Shown piece after piece: positions 1-8,381 of a stretch of 64,000 bases of DNA. The notes beneath the pieces are model-generated. The model was given only the letters and a program-made list of their open reading frames with translations. It was not told the DNA's origin and did no database searches. How positions within the stretch are numbered: the first letter of the stretch is position 1; each line of letters starts with the position of its first letter. Source of the DNA: SZUA-318 sp964412015 (GTDB taxonomy: Bacteria; Gemmatimonadota; Gemmatimonadetes; Longimicrobiales; Gaopeijiaceae); the NCBI GenBank assembly GCA_964412015.1, contig CAYPMO010000003.1, positions 103,244 to 167,243 on the forward strand, read 5' to 3'. The position numbers and the translations under genes are program-made.

Positions 1-13
1 GGTGGGCCGATCG

Positions 14-661
14 TCAACCCTCCGCGCTGGACCGCCCCTTCTCCCTGAGAACCGGCGTGAAGAGAATCTGCTTCACGGCGCCGGTCTGGGGGTTCGTCTG
101 GATCTTGAAGTTGTCCGTCACGTCGAAGTCCACGGTGATCGTGGTCGTGTTGTTCTCTTCGGCGCGGATGACGTCGTCCAGCTTGACCTTGATCCCGCTG
201 GTGTAGCCGCTCGGGATCTTCAGGGTCCCGGAGCGTGATCCGTCCTCGAACGCCAGCCCCTCCGCGAGGTGGACGCGGGCGCTGTCCACGACGAAGCGCA
301 GGCCCTGGTAGACTCCGGCGTCCACCTCGACGAGGCCCGTCATGTCCGCCGTGACCCCGTCCCGGAGTGCGAGGAGATCGAACTTCAGGGGATTGGCCGC
401 GTCTTCGAAGAGGTACACGCGTCCTCCGGCCGAAGTCGTGTCGGACGCGGCCGTATCGGGCTCGAGTCCGCCGCCTCCCTGGAGGTAGATCTTCGAGATC
501 CAGACGAGCGCGCTGTCGAGCTGTTCGGTCGGCGCGTCCGTGAGGAGGACCTCGACGTGGGATGTCAGGGGCCCGGTCCCGTCGCCGCAGGCGCCCGCCG
601 CCAGCAGGGCGGCCAGGGCCAGCACCCTTTTCCGGTTGCCGGTAAAGTTCCCTCGTTGCAT
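14..661 (-). CDS. DUF4382 domain lipoprotein
   Basis: A 215-residue exported protein. The N-terminus is basic (RKR at 10-12), followed by a hydrophobic stretch ending at Cys25 in AAGACGDG, a loose lipobox, so it is probably an outer-membrane lipoprotein. From about residue 36 it matches the DUF4382 pattern: LLTDAPTEQLDSALVWISKI near 38-58, then the VDAGVYQGLRFVVDSARV block. The family is predicted to be a beta-sandwich of unknown function, common in Gram-negative environmental bacteria. The ATG has GGGAGAG upstream. No operon partner is visible, because the next gene to the right is on the other strand. The family call is by eye; the function is unknown. Confidence 0.75.
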   Translation of the reverse strand: MQRGNFTGNRKRVLALAALLAAGACGDGTGPLTSHVEVLLTDAPTEQLDSALVWISKIYLQGGGGLEPDTAASDTTSAGGRVYLFEDAANPLKFDLLALRDGVTADMTGLVEVDAGVYQGLRFVVDSARVHLAEGLAFEDGSRSGTLKIPSGYTSGIKVKLDDVIRAEENNTTTITVDFDVTDNFKIQTNPQTGAVKQILFTPVLREKGRSSAEG

Positions 662-777
662 GGTGATTCTCTCCCGTCGTGGTTCGCTGTCATGCTTCGA
701 ACGCGGCGGCGTAACACGATCCGTGGGGGCGGACCCGGTCGTCTCCGATCGTCACATCGGACAAGGATGCAGGAACT

Positions 778-1473
778 GTGCCGGAACCGAGGCTTGCAGG
801 AGCGGACAGGGGGGACGGACGGCCGAGCCGGTGCCTATGCCTGGAGACGGAGCGGCTGCGCGTCACCGTGCTGACCTTGCAGGCTCTCCAGGCATGGGTG
901 GACGGCGACGCCGAGCGCCTGCGCGCCGAAACCGGAGCGATCTTCGCCATCCCGGTCGAGAGCCCGCCTCTGTTCGGGGATGATCTGCCGAAGTTCCGCG
1001 ACCGCATGGCCGAGACGCCGGACGAGCTGGGGTGGTGGGTGTGGCTCGCCTCCCGTGTCGAGGATGGCCGTGCCGTGGGCGTGTGCGGCCTCGGAGGGCT
1101 GCCGGACGGTCAGGGAACCGTGGTGCTGGGCTATTCGGTCTATCCGCACGAGGAAGGGAGGGGCTATGCCACTGAGGCCACCCGGGCCGTCATGACGTGG
1201 GCCCTGAGCCAGCCTGGCGTCAGACGCGTCCGCGCGACGGTACCCTCCCGGAACGTCGCATCGCTGGCCGTGGCGCGTAAGCTGGGCTTGGTGGAGACGA
1301 GACACGAAGTCCACGAGGGGGTCGGCGACGTGACGGTCTACGAAATCGAGCGCGGACCGGAGGTGAGTCCGTCGTCGCACGACTGGCCCGAGCTCGTCCA
1401 CGACGCGCCGTCCCCCTCACCTCGGAGGAGGAAGGAGTGGGCCTGTCCTCGGGGGCCTGGCTCGGCGGCGTAA
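778..1473 (+). CDS. GNAT family N-acetyltransferase (RimJ/RimL type)
   Basis: A 231-residue protein. Residues 22-190 form a RimL-like GNAT fold: LETERLRV at the start of the first strand, YSVYPHEEGRGYATEA carrying the acetyl-CoA pyrophosphate loop, then RATVPSRNVASLAVARKLGL with the conserved Asn/Lys-Leu-Gly segment. It should move an acetyl group from acetyl-CoA to an amine (N-terminal amine or small molecule); the substrate cannot be predicted. The only in-frame start is GTG at 778 with a weak ribosome site, so the first 21 residues are doubtful. The last ~30 residues are low complexity and run into a decarboxylase remnant, suggesting the 3' end was redefined by a rearrangement. Confidence 0.7.
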   Translation: MPEPRLAGADRGDGRPSRCLCLETERLRVTVLTLQALQAWVDGDAERLRAETGAIFAIPVESPPLFGDDLPKFRDRMAETPDELGWWVWLASRVEDGRAVGVCGLGGLPDGQGTVVLGYSVYPHEEGRGYATEATRAVMTWALSQPGVRRVRATVPSRNVASLAVARKLGLVETRHEVHEGVGDVTVYEIERGPEVSPSSHDWPELVHDAPSPSPRRRKEWACPRGPGSAA

Positions 1474-1691
1474 GGACCGCCCTTCTCATGCAGTCGAGCG
1501 GCGTGGGGCGCTCCGCGGTCGCGCTACTGACGGAGATGGGCGTGGAAACGGTGCGCGCCGATACGCCCGCGGACGTGTCGCCCGCCGTGAAGAACGTGCT
1601 CGCCCGCGCGTCCGGAGCGAACGCCATGACGGCGGTGCTCATCGCCCAGCAGGTCGTCGGCGTGAAGAGGTTCGAGGAAGGCCCCCGGTGA
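1437..1691 (+). pseudogene. Remnant of ThDP-dependent decarboxylase, pyrimidine-binding (alpha) part
   Basis: This 84-codon frame starts inside the end of the acetyltransferase gene. It carries two separate pieces of the alpha half of a phosphonopyruvate/sulfopyruvate decarboxylase-like enzyme. GLSSGAWLGGVRTALLMQSS is the usual mid-domain stretch. TEMGVETVRADTPADVSPAV followed by AVLIAQQVVGVKRFEE is the C-terminal stretch. About 45 residues that normally lie between them (the LMLVTMRGEWGE-type region) are missing, and the N-terminal third is absent. The reading frame is preserved across the deletion. It overlaps the beta remnant by 4 nt, as intact alpha/beta genes do. It is not expected to be functional. 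Confidence 0.7.
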
Positions 1692-1990
1692 AGCCGGCGT
1701 GGGACTGCGCGGCCGCGGGGGACGACGCGCTCACGTTCCCGCTCTGGGGAGGCATGGGCCTGGCCGCGATGACGGGCCTGGGCCTGGCGTGCGCGCGCCC
1801 CGAACGATGTGTCCTCGTCGTGACCGGGGACGGGGAGATGCTCATGGGCCTGGGCTCCCTGGCGGCCGTCGCGCGCGCCTGTGGCTTCGCGGAGTCGCTC
1901 ACGGTTACCCGTCCGGACGAGCTGGCTCCGTTGCGCTCCTCGATCCATGCCGCCCGAGGCCCGGTGTTCGCCGCCGTGAGGTGTCGACCA
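1688..1990 (+). pseudogene. Remnant of ThDP-dependent decarboxylase, ThDP-binding (beta) part
   Basis: An ATGA-type overlap joins it to the alpha remnant. LWGGMGLAAMTGLGLACARP followed by VTGDGEMLMGLGSLAAVA is a clear thiamine-diphosphate/Mg site (GDGE). It is then spliced directly to ARACGFAESLTVTRPDEL and GPVFAAVRCRP, which belong near the C-terminus. The ~35 residues that should lie between, including the LDNG..YGETG half of the ThDP motif, are gone. AAVA occurs on both sides of the joint, so recombination between short repeats is a likely cause. The sequence then meets the 3' end of the convergent epimerase gene, and open reading beyond 1990 is an accident. Loss of half the cofactor site makes activity very unlikely. 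Confidence 0.7.
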
Positions 1991-1992
1991 CC

Positions 1993-3153
1993 CTATACCC
2001 GCCGCGCCTTCCACGCCGCGAGGATCGCCGCCTCCTTCTCCGGCGCGAGCCCGGTCCTGAGGGCCGGAGCGTCGGCTCCGCGGGCCTTCCACCACGCGAG
2101 CGTATCACGAGCCGTGTCGGCCAGCGGACGGAACTCGAGCCCAGCCTCGATCGCCTTCCCGCAGTCCCAGGCGGAGAAGCCGCGCGTCTCCGGAGCGGGA
2201 TAGACCCACACGGGCATCTCCATCCACTCGCCCACCTTCTGTTCGCGGAGAAAGTCGGCCGGCACCCACGTGAACGAGACCGCCGAGGCGGTGACGGCCC
2301 GGATGCCGTAGAGCATCTCGGCCATCGTCATCGGCGAGCGCGGGCCCACCGCGTTGAAGGTGCCCGACTCCTGCTCCTCCACGAGGTGCACGAGGAACCG
2401 GCCGAGGTCGCGTACGTCCACGATCTGCGCCAGGTCGGTGCCGTCGCCGGGGGCGAGTACCTCGCCTCCCCGATCGATGCGCACCGGCCAGTACGTGAAG
2501 CGGTCGCTGGTGTCCCTCGGGCCGACGATGAGACCGGGGCGCACGACCAACCCACAGTCACCGAAGGTGCCGTGCACGATGCGCTCGGCCTCGGCCTTGT
2601 TGGGTCCGAACGCCTCGCCCATGGGGGCGTTGCGCGCGACGACATCCTCGTAGTCCTCATGGCTGAAGACCGCAGCGTCCTCCGTCTGCCCGACGATGCT
2701 GTTGTCGGTGTGGGCCGAGATGCTCGAGACGAACAGGTAGCGCCCCACCGAATCCTCCAGCGCGGCGGCGGAGTCCCGCACCCACGTGGCGACGTTGGCC
2801 GAGGTGTCGAGGACGGCGTCCCAGGTCCGTCCGCTCAAGGCCGCCAGATCACCGGTCGAGCGGTCACCCACGAGCTTCTCGGTGTCGGGGAACAGATGCG
2901 GGTTGGTGATCCCGCGGTTGAAGAGCGTGACCGTGTGGCCTCGGGCGAGCGCGTACTCCACCTCGGCCGGCCCCAGGAATCCCGTGCCGCCGAGCATGAG
3001 GATCCTGAGGGGGTGGGGGGCGCGCGGGAGGGCTTGGAGGTCGGGCCGCGGGCCGGCCCGCTTCTCGCCGGGGCCCGGGGTCGGCCGTCCGCCGAACGCC
3101 AAGCCCACGCCGGCCGCCGTCGTCGTCACCAGGAACTCGCGCCGATCCTTCAT
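1993..3153 (-). CDS. Exported NAD-dependent epimerase/dehydratase-like protein
   Basis: A 386-residue extended SDR. DRREFLVTTTAAGVG at residues 3-17 is a twin-arginine signal, so the folded protein with cofactor probably goes to the periplasm. The Rossmann dinucleotide motif GGTGFLG is at about 55-61, followed by VSSISAH. The usual YxxxK catalytic pair appears as FGPNK (EAFGPNKAEAER): the lysine is kept but the tyrosine is Phe, so it may have lost classical epimerase chemistry or use another acid. The C-terminal half (VDVRDLGRFLVHLVEE, FNAVGP) is typical of isomerase-like atypical SDRs from bacteria that degrade polymers. Substrate unknown. Start ATG at 3153. Confidence 0.75.
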   Translation of the reverse strand: MKDRREFLVTTTAAGVGLAFGGRPTPGPGEKRAGPRPDLQALPRAPHPLRILMLGGTGFLGPAEVEYALARGHTVTLFNRGITNPHLFPDTEKLVGDRSTGDLAALSGRTWDAVLDTSANVATWVRDSAAALEDSVGRYLFVSSISAHTDNSIVGQTEDAAVFSHEDYEDVVARNAPMGEAFGPNKAEAERIVHGTFGDCGLVVRPGLIVGPRDTSDRFTYWPVRIDRGGEVLAPGDGTDLAQIVDVRDLGRFLVHLVEEQESGTFNAVGPRSPMTMAEMLYGIRAVTASAVSFTWVPADFLREQKVGEWMEMPVWVYPAPETRGFSAWDCGKAIEAGLEFRPLADTARDTLAWWKARGADAPALRTGLAPEKEAAILAAWKARRV

Positions 3154-3364
3154 GGTCCTCGTGCCTCAGGGTTGCGGGGATGGTGGACGCTAGGAGCGCA
3201 CCGGGGGACGGGCAAGCATGGCCGGGGTTCGATTGACGCCGTCGATCGGCCAGTCTATGGTGCCGAGTCGAGGCTCCCGCCTGACGGTGGGCGTCGTCGG
3301 CCGGTGATGAGCGACGCGACACCCAGGCATTCGATCCGAAGAAGCTGCCATGGAGGGTGCGCCG

Positions 3365-4750
3365 ATGAAGCTCCACCTCTCCCTCGCTTCCCTGGTTGTC
3401 CTCGCGCTGCTCCTGTCCGTACGCACCACCGTGACGGCGCCGGATGCCGCTCCTCCCGTCGCCGCGAGCCAGGACGTGTCCGAGGCGGGGCGATGCATGA
3501 CCTGCCACAAGGAGAAGAGCCCGGGGCTGTACCAGCAGTGGCTGGAGTCGAAGCACGCCCTGTACAACGTCACGTGCCTCGACTGCCATCGGGCCGCGGC
3601 GGGGGATCCGGACGCCTTCATGCACGAGGGCTCGCGGATCGCCACTCTGGTGACGCCCAAGGACTGCGCCGTCTGTCACGAGGAGGAGGCCGAGCAGGTC
3701 CAGGCTTCCTATCACGCCACGGCCGGCGAGATCCTGGAGTCGGCTGACGCCTATCTGGCCCACGCCGCCGGAGGTGAGCCCGCGGCGATCACGGGGTGTG
3801 AGAACTGCCACGGCACCACCATCCGCATCGACCCGGACTCACCCAACCGGTTGGCCGCGGAGAGCTGGCCCAACACGGGGATCGGCCGGATCAATCCCGA
3901 CGGGAGCAAGGGGGCCTGCAGCGCCTGTCACACCCGGCACTCCTTCTCGGTGAAACAGGCGCGCCAGCCCGAGGCTTGCGGCAAGTGCCACCTGGGCCCG
4001 GACCATCCCCAGAAGGAGATCTACGAGGAGTCCAAGCACGGGAACACGTACTTCACCAACCAGGCGGAGATGAACCTGGCTTCGGAGCGCTGGGTGCTGG
4101 GGCTGGACTACTCCATCGCACCGACCTGCGCCACGTGCCACATGTCGGCCACGCAGCGCCAACCCGTGAACCATGACGTGGGACGGCGCATCTCCTGGAC
4201 CCTCCGGCCCGCGGTCTCCGTGATGAAAGACGGCTGGCAACAGAAGCGCGCGAACATGAAGGACGTGTGCACGAATTGCCACGGCGCGACGTGGGTGAAC
4301 GGCCATTACTACCAATTCGACGGTCTCGTCCAACTCTACAACACGAAGTTCGCCGTCCCGGCCGGGGAGGTCATGGATCTCATCCGGTCGCGAGGGCTGC
4401 TGGAGAATCCCGCCGAGTTCAGCAACGAGATCGAGTGGATCTACTGGGAGCTCTGGCATCACGAGGGGCGGAGAGCGCGCCACGGAGCCTCGATGATGGG
4501 GCCGGACTACACCTGGTGGCACGGCATCTACGAGGTGGCCCAGCACTTCTACATGAAGTTCGTGCCCGCGGCGCGCGAGTATGGCGATCCCGAGGTGGAC
4601 GCCGCGCTGGACCGCATCCTCGCCGATCCGGTCCACGCCTGGATGCAGCGTCCCACCGCCGAGATCAAGGCGGACATCCGATCGGGGCGGCTGAAGGAGA
4701 TCTTCCGGGACCTCTACCGGCCGGGGGGCACGGAGGCAGGGGAGCACTGA
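3365..4750 (+). CDS. Octaheme HAO-family multiheme cytochrome c
   Basis: About 461 residues from the ATG at 3365, which has GGAGG 8 nt upstream; the in-frame ATG at 3350 is less likely. A signal peptide covers residues 1-25. There are eight CXXCH heme sites: CMTCH, CLDCH, CAVCH, CENCH, CSACH, CGKCH, CATCH and CTNCH. This spacing plus the C-terminal helical block (HHEGRRARHGASMMGPDY, TWWHGIYEVAQHFYMKF) matches the hydroxylamine oxidoreductase family. Members either oxidise hydroxylamine or hydrazine, or reduce nitrite or other N species; the choice depends on a crosslinking Tyr that needs an alignment to place. The next gene starts 1 nt after the stop and encodes a membrane quinol partner. No amo or nif genes are nearby. 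Confidence 0.85.
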   Translation: MKLHLSLASLVVLALLLSVRTTVTAPDAAPPVAASQDVSEAGRCMTCHKEKSPGLYQQWLESKHALYNVTCLDCHRAAAGDPDAFMHEGSRIATLVTPKDCAVCHEEEAEQVQASYHATAGEILESADAYLAHAAGGEPAAITGCENCHGTTIRIDPDSPNRLAAESWPNTGIGRINPDGSKGACSACHTRHSFSVKQARQPEACGKCHLGPDHPQKEIYEESKHGNTYFTNQAEMNLASERWVLGLDYSIAPTCATCHMSATQRQPVNHDVGRRISWTLRPAVSVMKDGWQQKRANMKDVCTNCHGATWVNGHYYQFDGLVQLYNTKFAVPAGEVMDLIRSRGLLENPAEFSNEIEWIYWELWHHEGRRARHGASMMGPDYTWWHGIYEVAQHFYMKFVPAAREYGDPEVDAALDRILADPVHAWMQRPTAEIKADIRSGRLKEIFRDLYRPGGTEAGEH

Positions 4751-4751
4751 G

Positions 4752-6320
4752 ATGGGCGAGCGCTACCTCCGATACTTCCGGAACTTCGTCCAGGGCCTGG
4801 CCACGGATCGGGTCGGGACGGCGGGGATCGTCCTGACCACGACCGCCTTCGTGCTGTTCGTGTTCATGGAGCTCCTGCGCTTGGTGGGCGCGGTGACGAA
4901 TGCGTACGTCGGGCTGGTCACCTACATGGCGTTGCCGGGCCTCTTCGTCCTCGGTCTGATCCTGATCCCCGTGGCGTGGGCCCGTTATCGGCGCCGGTCC
5001 GGACGGTCCACCAGGGAGCTCCTGGAACAGAGGTTCGCCCCCGACCTGCTCGCTCCGCACCTCGCCGGTTCCCGCCTCGTGGGCATCGTGAGCGTCCTGA
5101 CCCTGGTCAACGTCGTGTTTCTGGGGGTGGGTGGGGCGCGGATGCTCCATTTCATGGACACGCCGGTGTTCTGCGGTACCGCCTGCCACTCCGTCATGAA
5201 CCCGGAGTGGAGCGTCTACCAGGCTTCTCCGCATGCTCGGGTGGCATGCGTGGAGTGCCACGTGGGAGAGGGTGTGGACGCCCTGATCGACTCCAAGTTG
5301 AACGGTCTCTGGCAGATCGTCTCGGCGACGTTCGACCTCTATGAGCGGCCCATCCCCACGCCCGTGCGCAACCTCCGGCCCGCCCGCGAGACCTGCGAGC
5401 ACTGCCACTGGCCGGAGAAGTTCTACGGCGAGAGGGTCACCACCTCGGCCCGGTACAGCTTCGATAGCCTCACCTCACCCTCGTACACCACCCTGAGCCT
5501 GAAAATCGGGTCGGGAAGCGGTGTAAGGCGAGGAGAGATCCACTGGCACATCGCATCCCACAACCAGGTTCGGTACGCCTCGGTGGACGACGAGCGGGAG
5601 GTCATGATCTGGGTGGAGTCGCTGCGGTCCGACGGCGCGTGGCACCGCTGGGCGAACCGAACGCTGAACGCGGACGCGCGCCCCGGAGCGGAAGGGTCCG
5701 GCGGTGAGAGCGCCGTAGCTCCGCCGCGGGAGGAGGTCCGCGTCATGGACTGCGTGGACTGCCACAACCGGGCCACTCACATCTACGAGGATCCGGAGGA
5801 AGCGGTGGACCGCAGGCTCGCCACCGGCGAGATCGATGCTTCGTTGCCGTACGTGAAGAAGGTCGCCTTCGAAGCGCTGTCCGCCCGGTACGCGGACACC
5901 GCCAAGGCGATGGCCGGGATCGAGTCGGTGGTCCGCACGACGTACGCGGAGCCGATTTCCGGAGGCGCCGCCGATCCCGCGTCGGTCGGAAGGCTCGTCC
6001 ACACCCTGCAGGAGGCCTATCGCAGGAACGTGCATCCCGGGATGAGGATCTGGTGGAACCCGTACCCGGACCACATCGGTCACCGGGGCGGCACGGGCTG
6101 CTTCCGATGCCACAGTCCCGATCTGGTGGACGAACGGGGCGAGTCCATCGTCGACGATTGTACCCTCTGCCATTCCATTCTCGCCTGGGACAGCCCGACC
6201 GCGTACGCGTTCCTCGAGCCTCCGGACGAGGAGGATCCGGAGCGGGAGATGCATCGTTGGCTCCGGCGAGAATTCGTCGGAAGCCCCGCGCCCGCGGGCG
6301 GAGTCGGCCCCCTTCGGTGA
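4752..6320 (+). CDS. Membrane-bound NapC/NirT-like multiheme cytochrome (quinone partner)
   Basis: A 522-residue protein translated with the HAO-like gene (1-nt gap). Three hydrophobic helices lie at about 23-46, 53-76 and 107-127. Next comes a heme domain with CGTACH (a CX3CH variant, followed by SVMNPEWSVY as in NapC/NrfH-like proteins), CVECH, CEHCH, CVDCH, CFRCH and CTLCH: six likely hemes. The N-terminal part resembles NapC/NirT quinol dehydrogenases, which pass electrons between the quinone pool and periplasmic reductases. The protein is longer and has more hemes than classical tetraheme NapC (~200 residues). With its neighbour it probably makes a periplasmic electron-transfer complex. 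Direction of flow is not shown by the sequence. Confidence 0.8.
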   Translation: MGERYLRYFRNFVQGLATDRVGTAGIVLTTTAFVLFVFMELLRLVGAVTNAYVGLVTYMALPGLFVLGLILIPVAWARYRRRSGRSTRELLEQRFAPDLLAPHLAGSRLVGIVSVLTLVNVVFLGVGGARMLHFMDTPVFCGTACHSVMNPEWSVYQASPHARVACVECHVGEGVDALIDSKLNGLWQIVSATFDLYERPIPTPVRNLRPARETCEHCHWPEKFYGERVTTSARYSFDSLTSPSYTTLSLKIGSGSGVRRGEIHWHIASHNQVRYASVDDEREVMIWVESLRSDGAWHRWANRTLNADARPGAEGSGGESAVAPPREEVRVMDCVDCHNRATHIYEDPEEAVDRRLATGEIDASLPYVKKVAFEALSARYADTAKAMAGIESVVRTTYAEPISGGAADPASVGRLVHTLQEAYRRNVHPGMRIWWNPYPDHIGHRGGTGCFRCHSPDLVDERGESIVDDCTLCHSILAWDSPTAYAFLEPPDEEDPEREMHRWLRREFVGSPAPAGGVGPLR

Positions 6321-6328
6321 TCCGGCGC

Positions 6329-6355
6329 CCCGCCGCGGGGACGACCCGCGGCGGG
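6329..6355. terminator. Hairpin between convergent genes
   Basis: A perfect 11-bp inverted repeat (CCCGCCGCGGG / CCCGCGGCGGG) with a 5-nt loop lies in the 47-nt gap between two convergent stop codons. There is no U-tract, so it may act as a bidirectional attenuating hairpin. Confidence 0.55.
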
Positions 6356-6367
6356 ATGGCGTCGCCG

Positions 6368-8293
6368 CTACGAGGACGGCCCCCGCACGATGGGCAGACG
6401 GATCTGCGAAGGATGCTCCCTGGAGTGATGGATCACGTTGTGTGCCACCACCCCGGTGGACTCGTCCCAAGTGTTCCCGCCCGTGTTCATGTTCCGCATG
6501 AACCGCGGGAAGTTCGAGCTGGACACCTCGATCCGGATGCGGTGCCCGGGGGCGAACCAGTTGCTCGTGGATAGGGGCGACATCTCGATCTCGTAGACCT
6601 GCCCCGGCTCCATGAAGACCTCCTTGTCGTAGCCCTCCCGATACCGGGCCCGCTGGATGGTCTCGTCCAGGTTGTACGCGCTGCCGTCGGGAGCGACGTC
6701 GATGAGCTTCACCGTGAAATCGGTGTCCTTCACGTCCGACGATACGTAGAGCGTGATCCCGATCGTCCCGGTGACCTCCACGCCGTTCGGGAAGGGGTCC
6801 GTGGTGTAGACGAGGATGTCCTCGCGCTCTTCCATCTGTCGCTGGTCGAAGGAGCCGCTCTGCACGGCGTTCCCCGTGCAGCATACGTTGCCGCCGTGCG
6901 AGGGGACGGGATCCATGGGATCGTACGTGAATCGATCGGGCCGGTCGTCGGAGGGCCGCCGGGTCGTGAGCCTGCCGTCCCCGCGGAGCGTGTTCGCGTT
7001 ACCGCCGCTGTCCAGGTAGTACGTGGTGAGCCGGGCCTCTGGAGGCGGCCAGGCGTCGGCGCTCTTCCACTCGTTCGAGCCCATCGTGTAGTAGCGCACG
7101 CGGGGGAGGGTATCGAGGAGCCCGTTGCCGTCACCCTTGAGGAAGTGGTCGAGCCAGCCGTACACGAGGGCGTCGTAGTCCCAGCGCGCGTCTCCCACGC
7201 TGCGCTCGCCGACCACGGTGTTCTCGGTCGCGCGCGTGTAGGCGCAATGCGTCGTCGGTGCGACGATCGCGTACTGGTTGGCGCGGGCTTCCGCGCTCTC
7301 GGCGTTCTTCAGCGCATGGTTGAAGAGCGCGAGGTTCGGCCCCGTGGAAACGTCGTACCACGACATGAACCAGATCGCGGGCTTGTCGAACGGCATGTGA
7401 TCGTGGTAGAGCCCGCCCTGGTACCACTTCGGGTCGTTGGGCTTCCGCTTGATCATGTCCTCGAAGGGGCCCGCGTTGCCCTGCACGTTCTCCAGGATGT
7501 CCACGGGCGGCAGATGCGTCAGCGCCTGGGACCAGTCCACGCGGGGCATCTCCGGGGCGAGGTCGTAATAGCGCGAGACCCGGGCGAGCTGCTCCTGCGT
7601 GAGGTTCGGGGAGAACGTGGGGCGGACGCCCGTCTGCACACCGTAGAGCCACACGAAGAAGAGCATCTGCTCGGCCCCGCCCCGGTACCAGTTCCCCTGT
7701 TCGTACCAGTCGCCGATCCGGCCGACGCCCGCGCCGAACCCCTGCGCGATGAGCGTGGTGTGGGCCGGATGGTCGAGCGATGCGACGCCCATCTGCCACT
7801 CGGCGGTCGAGGAGCATCCCAGTGTGCCCACCCTGCCGTTGGACCACGGCTGGGCGGCCATCCACTCGAATGCGTCGTAGCCATCGGTGAGAGGCGTCCC
7901 GAGGATGTCCCAATTCCCCTCGGAGAAGAACCGCCCGCGCTCGTTCATCACCACGTAGGCGTAACCGCGCCGCACCGCGTTCAGGGCCGTGCGGTAGGTC
8001 CCAGGGCTGAACTCGCCGTCCCGCCACGAGTTGAAGTTGTACGGGGTGCGGGAGAAGATGATCGGGAACCGCCCGTCGCGCTTGGGCACGAACACGTCGG
8101 CGGCCATCCGCGTACCGTCGCGCATCGGCACCATCACCTTCTCCTGGATGATCGCGACTTGCTCGAGGGCGGCCCTGACGTCCTCCTGCGCCTGCCGGCT
8201 CGGCTGCTGCGCCGAGAGGGCGGGGGGGACGACGGCGAGAACGGCGGTGAGGGTAGCGGTGATGACCGGCAACGCGGCGCAACGGCGGTTCAT
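6368..8293 (-). CDS. Secreted CocE/NonD-family (S15-like) hydrolase
   Basis: A 641-residue alpha/beta hydrolase with a signal peptide (residues 1-28, cleavage near ALSAQQ). VPMRDGTRMAADVFVP at 55-70 is the classical CocE/X-Pro dipeptidyl-peptidase opening. The nucleophile is probably Ser161 in GCSST, a variant of the usual GxSYxG. A C-terminal jelly-roll domain (GTIGITLYVSSDVKDTDF onward) completes the S15 architecture. Such enzymes hydrolyse esters, beta-lactams or X-Pro peptides. Given three other secreted serine hydrolases within 8 kb, peptide scavenging is plausible but not proven. It is probably transcribed in the same direction as the cytochrome c gene upstream, with a hairpin between them. 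Confidence 0.82.
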   Translation of the reverse strand: MNRRCAALPVITATLTAVLAVVPPALSAQQPSRQAQEDVRAALEQVAIIQEKVMVPMRDGTRMAADVFVPKRDGRFPIIFSRTPYNFNSWRDGEFSPGTYRTALNAVRRGYAYVVMNERGRFFSEGNWDILGTPLTDGYDAFEWMAAQPWSNGRVGTLGCSSTAEWQMGVASLDHPAHTTLIAQGFGAGVGRIGDWYEQGNWYRGGAEQMLFFVWLYGVQTGVRPTFSPNLTQEQLARVSRYYDLAPEMPRVDWSQALTHLPPVDILENVQGNAGPFEDMIKRKPNDPKWYQGGLYHDHMPFDKPAIWFMSWYDVSTGPNLALFNHALKNAESAEARANQYAIVAPTTHCAYTRATENTVVGERSVGDARWDYDALVYGWLDHFLKGDGNGLLDTLPRVRYYTMGSNEWKSADAWPPPEARLTTYYLDSGGNANTLRGDGRLTTRRPSDDRPDRFTYDPMDPVPSHGGNVCCTGNAVQSGSFDQRQMEEREDILVYTTDPFPNGVEVTGTIGITLYVSSDVKDTDFTVKLIDVAPDGSAYNLDETIQRARYREGYDKEVFMEPGQVYEIEMSPLSTSNWFAPGHRIRIEVSSSNFPRFMRNMNTGGNTWDESTGVVAHNVIHHSREHPSQIRLPIVRGPSS

Positions 8294-8335
8294 GGCGTGC
8301 TCCCGAAGCGGTGAGGTCGAACGAACGAGGCGGCG

Positions 8336-8360
8336 CCCCCGCGGCCGAGCGCCGCGGGGG
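8336..8360 (-). terminator. Hairpin after the cytochrome c gene
   Basis: A 10-bp perfect stem (CCCCCGCGGC / GCCGCGGGGG) with a 5-nt loop lies 22 nt beyond the stop codon of the minus-strand cytochrome gene and before the S15 gene start. It is GC-only with no T-run. Confidence 0.5.
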
Positions 8361-8381
8361 GTGTCATCGCGTCCCGTCTGC

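Noticed and set aside
1699..3747. A 682-codon plus-strand frame spanning the decarboxylase remnant and the epimerase antisense
   Set aside because: It crosses several real genes in the wrong frame, with Arg/Gly-rich composition and no motif.
3365..6320. Nitrifier-type ammonia oxidation locus
   Set aside because: No amoCAB, cycA/cycB or related genes are present, so HAO-like plus a membrane cytochrome does not show nitrification.
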